A stretch of DNA of 64,000 nt from Notospermus geniculatus. Taxonomy: Eukaryota; Nemertea; Pilidiophora; Heteronemertea; Lineidae. Under the pieces are notes generated by a model that was given only the letters and a program-made list of their open reading frames with translations, was not told the origin of the DNA and ran no database searches. Made by a program: the position numbers and the translations under genes. Positions within the stretch are counted from its first letter, which is position 1, and every line of letters begins with the position of its first letter. Positions 46,991-56,613 of the stretch are shown here, piece after piece. The stretch lies in the NCBI GenBank assembly GCA_002633025.1, contig NMRB01000997.1:177670-241669 (forward strand), written 5' to 3'.

Positions 46991-47590
46991 AGATCAGTTC
47001 AAATTAGGTCGTTGTTTATGACGTCATGGCGATTTCTTGGCAACCCGCACATGCGCAGTAGCCATTTTCCTTGGCAACGCGGAGACTGGTGTGTTTACAT
47101 TGGTTTCAACGAAGGATTCCGGCAAACGGCAGCTTTTTTGGTGGTTCTCTTCGATATTTCTGCAGGGGAGCCCTTAATTACACTGTGAACGGGTCTGGTA
47201 ACAGTTGAGGAACGGAAAAATCACTGGTTTCCCGGCTGGTTTCCCAAAGTTTGAGCGAAGAATGGGGTGAATTCGCGATCGACCGGCCACGTGCATCGCC
47301 ATTTTTGTCCATTCGGAGACCCAACCTGGGCGAATTTTTCTGTAAATCTCACCCGCTTTTCATGATGGTAACGATTTTCAGGAGCACCAGGTGATTATCT
47401 CGAGGACCCACACACTTACAAACACAAAGCTGGGCGAAAAGCCCACAGAAAACGGTAAAATGTGTGACCCACCGGCAAATCCTTCGTTGAAAGCCATTAA
47501 AACATCGACTTCCGGCTTGGACCAAGGAAAACGGCAAAATGCGCATGCGCGAATTATCCATGGCAATGACCTAATTACGAAGTTTGATCT
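46991..47590. repeat. 600-bp imperfect foldback element
   Basis: The left end agatcagttcaaattaggtc and right end taattacgaagtttgatct pair with gaps. Inner words ttcaacgaaggattccgg and gcaaatccttcgttgaa, and gcacatgcgcagtag and gcgcatgcgcgaa, continue the symmetry. Confidence 0.55.
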
Positions 47591-47618
47591 CATCTATAAT
47601 CAACTGTTAGTAGCCCTT

Positions 47619-47848
47619 GTTACACTACATAAAAAACCCATGTCGAACCCGGGTATTTTCTGTCCACACCTGTTAAAAACGCGGTGTAATAATCCCCTCC
47701 GAGCTCCAACGGTTTTTGGAGGGCCTAATCTAGGTCCCCGTCACAAAATTTGAGTAGTGTTGACGGGCACCGGGCCTCAGGAGGGATTTTTTCAGAGCCG
47801 GGCTAGACACGGGTGTCAAAAACCCGGGAATTTCTATGTAGTGTAACC
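47619..47848. repeat. Inverted-repeat element, gttacactacata ends
   Basis: The ends gttacactacata and tatgtagtgtaac are complementary, followed by aacccgggt/acccgggaa type pairing. It is about 230 bp. Confidence 0.65.
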
Positions 47849-48032
47849 ACGGCTTATGATAGAAAGCAAAGCTGGGACTTTGCCAAATCATGTGCTGAAT
47901 GTGTGTTGTTGCCTTGTGAAGTGAAAGAAATGAATTCTGGTTCACAACCGTGGAAAACTCAACCATAGAAAACAATGGATTGTTGTTCATCTCATGATCT
48001 TGCCGTTAGCGACATCGACATGTGCACCATAT

Positions 48033-48154
48033 TGGGTCATATGAATAGACAAGCAAATCTTTTACTTCAGATTTGTACAGCATTGCCTAGTTAATTTGTA
48101 TTGCAAAAATCAAGTAAAAGCATTTACTACGGTAGTCTTTATTGACATGACCCA
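48033..48154. repeat. 130-bp palindromic MITE, ttgggtcatatgaata family, copy 2
   Basis: Left end ttgggtcatatgaatagaca, right end gtctttattgacatgaccca. The interior cagatttgtacagcattgcc matches copy 1 at 41236-41372. Confidence 0.7.
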
Positions 48155-48719
48155 TTGTCTTGCTTTGGGCTGCAGCTTGCAGGATGTAGTCGTGGGCATG
48201 ACACATGCAACATCTGTCGTTTACATTGCTTAGCAACCATCAACATCCTAGCAATGCATGGAATCTAGTCTAGAATATTTATGTATTAGCAACGATTTTG
48301 TATAATTTTATTAAATGTATTGTTCCAGAAATGTGCATCTTTAGCTCACCTGGAGTGAGCTCTTGTCGTGGGTCTGCGTCCGTCGTCGTCGTCCGTTAGC
48401 AGGGCACGTTTCGTAACCGCTGGAGCTATTGATCTGAAACTTGGTATATATATACCCCTAGGTCAGATGACCTATGACACCAAGATTCGGTCCGATTCGA
48501 CTCTTAGCTTGGCCACCAGGTGGCGGAAACCGAAAACACAAAAAGTGCAATAACTCCTGAACTAATGACTGGATCACCTCCAAATTTTTATCATAGGTGT
48601 ATCTAATGAGGGTACATTACATATGTAACGTGTTTTTGATTTGACCTACTTTTCAAGGTCACAGTTCAAAATTTTGCCTTCAAGTGGCACGTTTCGTAAC
48701 CGCAGGTGGTATTGACCTG

Positions 48720-49639
48720 AAAGGGGCTGGGCAGAAATGAAGGGTTGTTACAAGTTCGGCATAACTCTTAAACTACTGCTTCGATCTGCCTGAAACTTGC
48801 ATAGATGATGCTTGGTACTGAGTGATAAACAACTATGATGACACAAAAACAATTGCATTGCTCTTTACTAATTAAATTAGGGAGACAATGCCAGATTTTG
48901 GAGGCCTAAAAAGACGAGAAATAGTCATTATTTCACCGCAGAATTTCACCTGGGCCTGTGTCATGTAAAATGCTAACAAGTTTGTGTGACGTCTGTTAAT
49001 TATTTCAATTATTTTCTACAAGAAAATGGTATTTTACATTTTTGGTTGACATGGCCAACACTGCAAGTTGAGCAATTTTTACAAAGCCATTCAAGCAGTC
49101 AGAAACTGACCACAGGCCTGGGAATTGGTGATGTCACCCAAAATGACTCATTGAAAATGCACACTTCAATTCCAACCAAAAGGTAATTCATGTGAAATCA
49201 AGTTTGATTGAGTCAATTCCCGGTGAATTGTGAGTGGTTTCAGGCCTGTGGTCAGTTTTCACATTGGTTAGAAGGGCTTTGCATAAGCTTGTTGAACTTG
49301 CAGAGGTTAGGCATTTGAACCAAAAATCTAAAATACATTTTTTTTGTAGAAAAGGATTAAAACAATTAACTCTATCACACAACATTGTTAGCATTTTACG
49401 TGACATAGGCCCAGGTGAAATTCTGCGGTGAAATAATGAGTATTTCTTGTCTTTCTGGGCCTCTGAAATCTGGCATTGTCTCCCTAATTAGTAATGAGCG
49501 ATGCAATTATTTTTGTGTCATCATAATTGTTAATCATTCAGTAAAAAACATCATCTGTGCGAGTTTCAAGCAAATCGAAGCAGTAGTTTCAGAGTTATGC
49601 CGAACTTGTAACAACCCTTCATTTCTGCCCAGCCCCTTT
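48720..49639. mobile_element. 920-bp foldback element inside the interspersed repeat
   Basis: The tips aaaggggctgggcagaaatg and catttctgcccagccccttt are exactly complementary, and pairing continues with moderate divergence through both arms (tttcaccgcagaatttcacc / ggtgaaattctgcggtgaaa). It is non-coding. It sits between gacctga and ggtacatata of the host repeat. Confidence 0.72.
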
Positions 49640-49647
49640 GGTACATA

Positions 49648-49858
49648 TACTGTAAACCGTGATATTTTCGCGGCGCTAAATGTTCGCGATTTTGGTGATC
49701 TACGAATCCGCGGAGAATAAATATTCGCGATTGGAACCGTTCAGCTTCAAAAGAATAATAAGAAGAGTAATTTTCGCGCGATTTATGTTCGCGTTTTTAC
49801 CCTTGAACATGTTGAACGCGAAAATAAAACGCAAGCGAAAATTTCACGGTTTACAGTA
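49648..49858. repeat. MITE with ends tactgtaaaccgtga, copy 1
   Basis: The ends tactgtaaaccgtgatattt and aaatttcacggtttacagta are complementary. The interior is rich in ttcgcg/cgcgaa. TA at each edge suggests a TA target. Other copies are at 54734-54985 and, split in two, at 51089-52433. Confidence 0.72.
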
Positions 49859-50386
49859 TACCCTAGGTCAGGTGACCTATGACACCAAGTTTCGGCCCGA
49901 TTTGACTCTTAGCTTGGCCACCAGGTGGCGGAAACCAAAAACACAAAAAGTGCAATAACTCATGAACTAATGACTGGATCCTCTCGAAATTTTTATCTTT
50001 GATGCTTCTAATGAGGATGACGTAAGTAAGGGGTTTTTGATTTGACCGACTTTTCGAGGTCAAAGTTCAAAATTTAGTCATTTGGTGGCAAGTTTCGGGA
50101 ACTGCTATGCATTTTTCATAAGAAGAACAAGAACACAAAACAGAGTTATTTCTCCTCGTAGTATCTTTATTGATATAACCAGATAGGCTATTCATCAACA
50201 TCAAATAATCCACATTTATTTCAAATTTCACAACAAACAGTTTATGACTTAGTAACTAAAACCTGTTAGTAACACTCTTTGACTCCAACAAGGACTAGGC
50301 CAATTTATCAACCAGCGATAAATATGCAACATAGACAAGTTAAATACATGGAAATCGTCCAAGCTTAGCTCACATAACATGTTGGG

Positions 50387-50614
50387 TTAAGCCTAGGTCA
50401 CAAATCCACCGGGCCCCGTACGATTTTCCCCACCCAGCGGCTCGCTGTGGATTTTAGAGACTGAAACTCGGATCTAAGATGAATTTATGCCGAAATCGCC
50501 TCAATAGACAAGCGGAAATTAGACTGGATCAAACTGGGCACCGTAGAAATTGGCTAAAATGTCTCTTTTTACTCGCCGTACGGGCCCCGGAGTGGATATG
50601 TGACTGGGGCTTAA
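50387..50614. repeat. Inverted-repeat element, ttaagcctaggtcaca ends
   Basis: The ends taagcctaggtcacaaatcc and ggatatgtgactggggctta pair imperfectly, and accgggccccgtacg pairs with cgtacgggccccgg. It directly abuts the next inverted repeat. Confidence 0.6.
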
Positions 50615-50757
50615 GGCTTCCTTTACATACATAGAAGTACACGGTATACAAAAACACCGGTTAACAAAGGCTTCAAATGGATTCATGACCGTGAAGCCAT
50701 TGTTAACCGGCGTTTTCGTCTAGTATATACTTCTAAGTACCCGGTAAAGGAAGCCTA
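50613..50757. repeat. Inverted-repeat element, aggcttcctttac ends
   Basis: Left arm aggcttcctttacatacata; right arm ends ccggtaaaggaagcct. The inner accggttaacaa pairs with ttgttaaccgg. Confidence 0.65.
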
Positions 50758-50931
50758 AAGGACTAGTTTACTGGTTTGTCTTGGACAAAAGGACAGAAGA
50801 ATAACCTGCAAAATACACAGGCCTACACTCAAGATGTCTGTCCACGTGAGGGTTTTCTCGTGTGAGTTGGTTCTCAATGTGAAAAACACTGTAGTACATT
50901 TACATATACGAAGACCAAGGTCACCAATGAC

Positions 50932-51061
50932 TAAGGGTGGCTGCACACCTAATGCGATGCATTGACGCATGCGGCAAAGGCTTTGTTATTTTCCACCCGC
51001 ACTGCACACAACAAACAAAGGTCGCATGCGAAATCGTCTTAGGTGTGTCCCTACCCTAACA
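50932..51061. repeat. Inverted-repeat element, taagggtggctgcacacc ends
   Basis: The ends aagggtggctgcacacctaa and ttaggtgtgtccctaccct pair loosely, with gcatgcggcaaa/tcgcatgcg inside. It is about 130 bp. Confidence 0.5.
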
Positions 51062-51182
51062 GTTACTACAGCTGAGTTGTCGACAGAGTACTGTAAAGCA
51101 AGATAATTTCGCGGCTGGAAATTTTCGCGAGTCAAGATTTGTAGACATATTCGCTGCAGGATATTTTCGCGAGTCTCTGCCA

Positions 51183-52312
51183 TTTTTAGCTCACCGTGGT
51201 GAGCTTATACAATGGTTGTGTGTCCGTCGTCCGTCGTCGTCGTTGTCCGTTAGCAGGGCACGTTTCGTAACCGCTGAAGCTATTGATCTGAAACTTGGTA
51301 CATATATACGCCTAGGTCAGATGACCCACGACACCAAGTTTCGGTCCGATTCGACTCTCAGTTTGGCCACCAGGTGGCGGAAACCAAAAACACAAAAAGT
51401 GCAATAACTCCTGAACTAATGACTAGATCATCTCCAAATTTTTATCATAGGTGTAGCTAATAAGGATACATAACATATATAACGGGTTTTTGATTTGACC
51501 TACTTTTCAAGGTCACAGAGGTCAAAGTTCGACAAAAGTGACGAACCTGCCACAGTTTGTCATTATTTCACCGAGCNNNNNNNNNNNNNNNNNNNNNNNN
51601 NNNNNNNNNNNNNNNNNNNNNNNNNNNNNNNNNNNNNNNNNNNNNNNNNNNNNNNNNNNNNNNNNNNNNNNNNNNNNNNNNNNNNNNNNNNNNNNNNNNN
51701 NNNNNNNNNNNNNNNNNNNNGATTTGACCTACTTTTCAAGGTCACAGAGGTCAAAGTTCGACAAAAGTAACGAACCTGCCACAGTTCTTAATTATTTCAC
51801 CGAGAGTATTCATATCTTGCATAAACGTGTATTAGAGGGGTACCTTCAAAAATACCGAGTTTCGGCCCGATCGGACATCCAATATGGCCGCCAGGTGGCG
51901 TAACCGGAAAATCATCCAAGTGCTAAAGCTCAGGAACGGCTTGACCCAGAGTGCTCAAACTTGATATTTACCTCCCTCTTGATGACCTTTACAAGCGTGA
52001 TTAAACTTCCAATATGGCCGCCAGGTGGCGTAACCCGAAAATCATCAAATGTGCTATAACTCAGGAACGACTTGACCCAGAGTGCTCAAATGTGCTATGT
52101 GGCTCCCTCTAGATGACCTTTATGTGCATGTGAAGTTTTGGCCCGATCGGACATCCAATATGGCCGCCAGGTGGCATAACCCCAAAGTCATTGAAGTCCT
52201 GCAACTTGGCAATGACTTGACCCAGATTGCTCATACGGTAACTGACATGCACCTCTCTCTGTCATTACACTATTATGTTCAAACGGGTGAGCACATGGTC
52301 CATGGACCATTT
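51183..52312. repeat. Long interspersed repeat, copy 3, containing an N gap
   Basis: Begins tagctcaccgtggtgagct and ends near atggtccatggaccatttca. The N gap 51577-51720 is flanked on both sides by the same sequence (gatttgacctacttttcaag through to tatttcaccgag), so an internal tandem unit has been unresolved or collapsed by the assembly. Confidence 0.65.
51577..51720. other. Assembly gap (144 N)
   Basis: A run of n within a tandemly repeated part of the interspersed repeat. True length is unknown. Confidence 0.99.
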
Positions 52313-52592
52313 CATTTTCACTTTTCTTTCACGGACCATGTTTATCACTTGCCTGTATTTATATTCGCGACTCGTACACTCTCGCGAAATTCGCGAAAAT
52401 TTCCTGCACGCGGAATTTTCCTGCTTTACAGTAAATTCGCACTAGAAAACTCACATGGAGGAGTGTGTTGATGTTGGACAGTTGTACAGTATTCTTCATA
52501 CCATGATATGGATAGTGTGAGCGTACAACGTGCTGGTTCTACATTCTACACCAAGCTTTAGCTGAATGGAACTATAGACAAATCCCAAATTG

Positions 52593-52823
52593 ACGAAAAC
52601 GAGAAAGATCTGCGCACTTCCGCCGAAATCGTAAACAGAACGTCGGTCTGAAACCATCTGACACTGAATGACGTGACGCAGAGAATGCCACAACCATGTG
52701 ACGGCAATGAGTTCGACCACGTTGCGTCAGAGTTGACCATTGCTGAATTCTGGATTGCGTCACGTCAGCTGGTTTCAGGTCGAGGTTCTGTTTACAATTA
52801 CGGCGGAAGTGCGCAGATCTTGG
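52593..52823. repeat. Inverted-repeat element, agatctgcgcacttccgcc family, copy 2
   Basis: The ends agatctgcgcacttccgccg and cggcggaagtgcgcagatct are exactly complementary, and ctgaaacc/ggtttcag continues the pairing. Same family as 21545-21740. Confidence 0.75.
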
Positions 52824-53097
52824 AAATTGGAAATTTCAATGAGGAACCCGCATAAATCTTTATCCCGACAGGTCGGTGCTGCGAGCAGTTGTACCGAAGA
52901 CGTCAAAAACGACGTCTTTGACGCAGTGCAACACGGACCGAGACGTCAAAAAAGGTACAACTGCTCACCGCGCCTCCCAGTAGCGTTAGTTCTGAAGGTT
53001 CCCCATTAAGAGATCACTCCATTATATGACAAGTCAAAGCCTTTAACACGTTGACTGACATGGCTAACATGTCCTTTTATCCGCCACTGACACGACT

Positions 53098-53238
53098 ACC
53101 AGGGCCGACCGAATCGAAACTCTGATAGCACTAACAGGGCCTAACAGAGAAACTCTGTAATGGTAAAAGGCATTGCATACCTCTCTGTTAGGCACTGTTA
53201 CTGTTAGTGCTATCGGAGTTTCGATTCGGTCGGCCCAG
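53098..53238. repeat. Inverted-repeat element, ccagggccgaccgaatcgaa ends
   Basis: The arms gggccgaccgaatcgaaact and agtttcgattcggtcggccc are complementary. Inner tgatagcactaaca / tgttagtgctatcg extend the stem. Confidence 0.75.
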
Positions 53239-53965
53239 GCCTATTTCAAGTTATTTCATACTGCCAACTACGAGTCATAGCTGTACGTCCTCTAGCGTGT
53301 TCCCATACTACTACGAGTATATTCGTAGCTGGCAATGGGGAGGACATCTGTGACTACGAATAAGCTCGTAGCTGGCACTCAACGTGTTAAAGCAAGATAC
53401 ACAGATATAGATATAACAACAGAAAGTGAGAGGCTTTTGACAAACACACAACAGCATGTGTTGTCTTGTGAACATGAGTATAGAAAATAGTTATAGTCAC
53501 TGATACATACATTATATCACAACAAATAAAAAGGTCTTAGAGACAATATCACATATTTGATACGCACAGCCACGGGATAAGAGTTGTTGATATACATTTT
53601 CAGTTAGTTTTCTTTGGCATAATGGTATTTACATGTGTGGAACAGATCAGATCAAGTCACAGGACATTTACAAACATGAGGTGATAGGGATATGAAGAGA
53701 GAATGGTTTTTCCAACAAAGAACAAGTGGTAATGTACAGTGTGCAGTAAAACTGTCCCGAGATTGGTAGTATTTTGCAAGAAAGTGCCTGCCTGAAGAAG
53801 ACCCCGGTTGGGGTCGAAAATTTGCAAAAAACGCTGGAGGACGACCTCTGCTTTTATGTCTGAGGTTATCAGTGGTACTTTTGTCCTTGCTCTGTACGTC
53901 ACTGCACACGAACAATGCGACGTGTGCATTGGCGCAGGGAGCAAGCATAGAGAACCACTGCACGT

Positions 53966-54250
53966 ATTCGAATCTCCGTTCTTGACCACACTCGTGCTGA
54001 CCCAGTTCATGTAGTTGTTGACTGAACTTGAGAATGTAACGGCAGTCTCGAATGCTGAGAACGCAAACCTAGTCAGACCAAGAACATGTTTTTCTCAACC
54101 CTCCGCTGAGTGGGGAGTGAGAAGAAGATATTCTTGGCCCAACTCAGGTTGTGTTCTTGTCATTCGAGACTGCCGTTCTCAAGTTGAGTCAGGAACTACA
54201 TGAACTAGGTCAGCACAAGTGTTGTCACGAACGAGGATTCGAATACGCCT
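53966..54250. repeat. 285-bp foldback element
   Basis: The ends gtattcgaatctccgttctt and gaacgaggattcgaatac pair. Inner ttgagaatgtaacggcagtc pairs with gactgccgttctcaa, and cccagttcatgtag with ctacatgaactagg. Confidence 0.68.
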
Positions 54251-54733
54251 ACTAATTACCTCAGGATGGCTAAGCATTCACGAGTCTCTCACACCATCCA
54301 TGACCTCAACCTCCACAAAGTGCCATAGCAACAATGGGCAAGCAAAATTGAGTTCAAAGGAAATGGTGCACGAGATGATTTCTACTCTACAGAATTTGAC
54401 TGGTGAGAAACCCATCAGGAGGGAAGAACACGTTCATGATATGACTGATATAAAGAAACCCTCTTAAGTTCATACATAGACAGAACACCATCTCAAGAGG
54501 GCAGGATATTCCTGTCCCACTGACACAGGAACCAATTCCTTCATGTCTACTTTACCAGGAATTTATACACGAAACAGGCCTTTCCTTTTGAGGTGGGCTG
54601 AAATGTGCTAGCGTGCCTCAAAAGGAAAGGCCTGCACGAAAGCACCAATGATAAAAATATTGCACAACTTTCACAAGGCTGATTCACGTTGACTTCACTT
54701 GTATAACAATGGTACAAATGTATGATGTACATG

Positions 54734-54985
54734 TACTGTAAACCATGAAATTTTCGCGAGCGTTTTATTTTCGCGATGAAGGGTCAAATCGCGTGAAAAT
54801 CGCTGGTTCCAGTAAGCATTCTTTGAATATAGACATGATAGACGGCAAAATGGCCAAAAAATGCATTCTGGGTCTTAAAAATTTCTGAAGCTCAAGGGCC
54901 ATATTGCGAAATTTATTCTTCGCGAATTTGTGAAGCACAAAAATCGCGAACAATTAGTGCCACAAAAATTTCATGGTTTACAGTA
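54734..54985. repeat. MITE with ends tactgtaaaccatgaaattt, copy 2
   Basis: The right end aaatttcatggtttacagta is the exact complement of the left. The interior is ttcgcg-rich, like the copy at 49648-49858. Confidence 0.75.
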
Positions 54986-55654
54986 CACAGGTCAAATATT
55001 AGCAGCTTTAAGTTAAAAAGGTGCTGTTCCGTGTGCGAATTGGCTCTCTATGGGCAGCTCAACCAGAGAAAACTACTGGTACAGTACAGGCAGTTGTTCC
55101 TCTCATCGGTCTCAGAGCAAGGTATCAAGAAACCAACAATGGTGAGTTGCCCATTGAGAGCCAACTCACATGAGAAAACTCTCGTGGAACAGTTCCTTTA
55201 GTCTGCTCTACTTCTCTATGTACAACATGATAGTAGACTAGGAAATAAAGATATTAATATGCATAATGGTTGACCACTATTGAAAACAGTAACAAAATGG
55301 AAGCAGAATACAGTCTACAGGACTTAATAACTTAAGTACCGTAACTAAACTATAGTTACTAAGTAAACTTAAGTAACTACATGTATCAAAATCATACCAG
55401 GGCTATCAATATTATCATAAATATAAGTCAAAGACAAGAGCTACACATGATGCAGCAAAGAGAGACGATTAAAATACATGATATGGCCACAGATTGTAAA
55501 TCTCTTGGAGATTATTTGTTACTATAAGATAAGTAACACCCGAAAACGATATAGTCAGTGTTTCAGCATTGACTGACCTTAAAATCTCAAACTTTCTGTA
55601 GATTGCCACTCCACATGATTAAGGCACTACATGAACAAGTCATTAGGCTGAGTA

Positions 55655-55840
55655 TCCATTGACTGTTCCCTTGTGGAATGTTCCCTTGTTCTGTGGACCA
55701 GAGCCGTCAGGACAATGAGACCTGGCCTTGTTCCTTACGGAAACGGCAAGTAAGCAAATCAAAGGTTGATTCTCTCTGTGATGTATCACAGGGTCACAAG
55801 TGAACAGGGATCAAGGAAACACAGCACAAGGGAACAGCCT
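55655..55840. repeat. Inverted-repeat element, actgttcccttgtg ends
   Basis: Left ctgttcccttgtggaatgtt; right end cagcacaagggaacag. It is about 185 bp and directly precedes the next element. Confidence 0.55.
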
Positions 55841-55844
55841 ATAG

Positions 55845-56207
55845 AGGTTCTTCACGTGACGTCACAGCTCAAAATGTCCGCCGTTTTGGCCGTCAAAGGA
55901 CACAACGTCACAGCATCAACACAGCATTCAGCAGTTTTAATGTTGTCGGCAGTCATCGGCCCTCTTCTACAGCCACTGACAGCAAGCCGTATGGACGATT
56001 CGCTTTGTTTTCAACTCGGTTTTCACACCAGACCAACTACTTATGCTCAGAAACTGTGAGAGGTAAAGTGATTTGTTGAGTTGTATGCTCCCAGTGGTCT
56101 GTACGGGCCGCTAAACTTTTGAACCGAGATCAAGATGGCAGCCTCCATGGCTTCATTTTGACGGCCAGTATGGCGGCCGTGAGACGTCAGTGAAGAACCT
56201 CTATATA
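55845..56207. repeat. 360-bp inverted-repeat element, tatagaggttcttcac ends
   Basis: The ends tatagaggttcttcacgtga and cagtgaagaacctctata pair, followed by gacgtcac/gagacgtc and the words ggccgtcaaa and ttttgacggcca. The short open frame inside (55766-56059) is incidental. Confidence 0.68.
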
Positions 56208-56613
56208 TACACAGCCTAAGATACCCTGGAAAGACTCCTTATTTCTGTTGAAGCTCAACCATTCATGTATCCAGCCATTAGTTTCACAAGCACCAATCCT
56301 GATGGTATCTGATCGTTTTATCTCTTCATCACTTCTACACCATCCAACATCAGCTGCATCTCACACATGTCAGCTACATTGGAGCTGGTAGGCCTATCCA
56401 TCCAGAATATAGAGTCAGTTCTATAATATAGAGTTGGTCGAGTCAATCCTAACTACTACAGAATAGAGTCAGCTCTTCAAAAACTTCACACACACTCTCC
56501 AGGACACGCCACAGCTGTTATTAGTTGATTGAGCCAAAACACTTATCATACAAATATAGAACATTTGATCCAATATTGCACTCAAAGAGATATTTCTCCA
56601 GTTTCCACAATTG

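Larger units (their letters stand above)
48345..50110. repeat. Long interspersed repeat, copy 2, interrupted twice
   Basis: The repeat begins with tagctcacctggagtgagct and contains gttagcagggcacgtttcgt and gtgcaataactcctgaac. It is broken by the foldback at 48720-49639 and again by the MITE at 49648-49858, after which its sequence resumes with ccctaggtcaggtgacctat. Removing both insertions restores the order seen at 51183 onward. Confidence 0.65.
51089..52433. repeat. MITE (tactgtaaagc ends) split by an insertion
   Basis: The left half, about 51089-51182 (tactgtaaagcaagataatt), and the right half, about 52313-52433 (ending ttcctgctttacagta), are complementary ends of one ttcgcg-rich MITE. 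The intervening roughly 1.1 kb is a copy of the long interspersed repeat. Confidence 0.65.
45279..56613. other. Repeat-rich spacer between transporter C and TBC1D16
   Basis: About 11.3 kb with no exon I can support. It consists of foldback elements, nested interspersed repeats, one N gap (51577-51720), two unresolved bases (46697-46698) and stretches of AT-rich unique sequence, for example 45300-45960 and 53240-53780. Confidence 0.6.

Noticed and set aside
47391-47753. 120-aa frame in the C/TBC1D16 spacer
   Set aside because: It lies across two inverted-repeat elements, with no splice context or homology that I can recognise.
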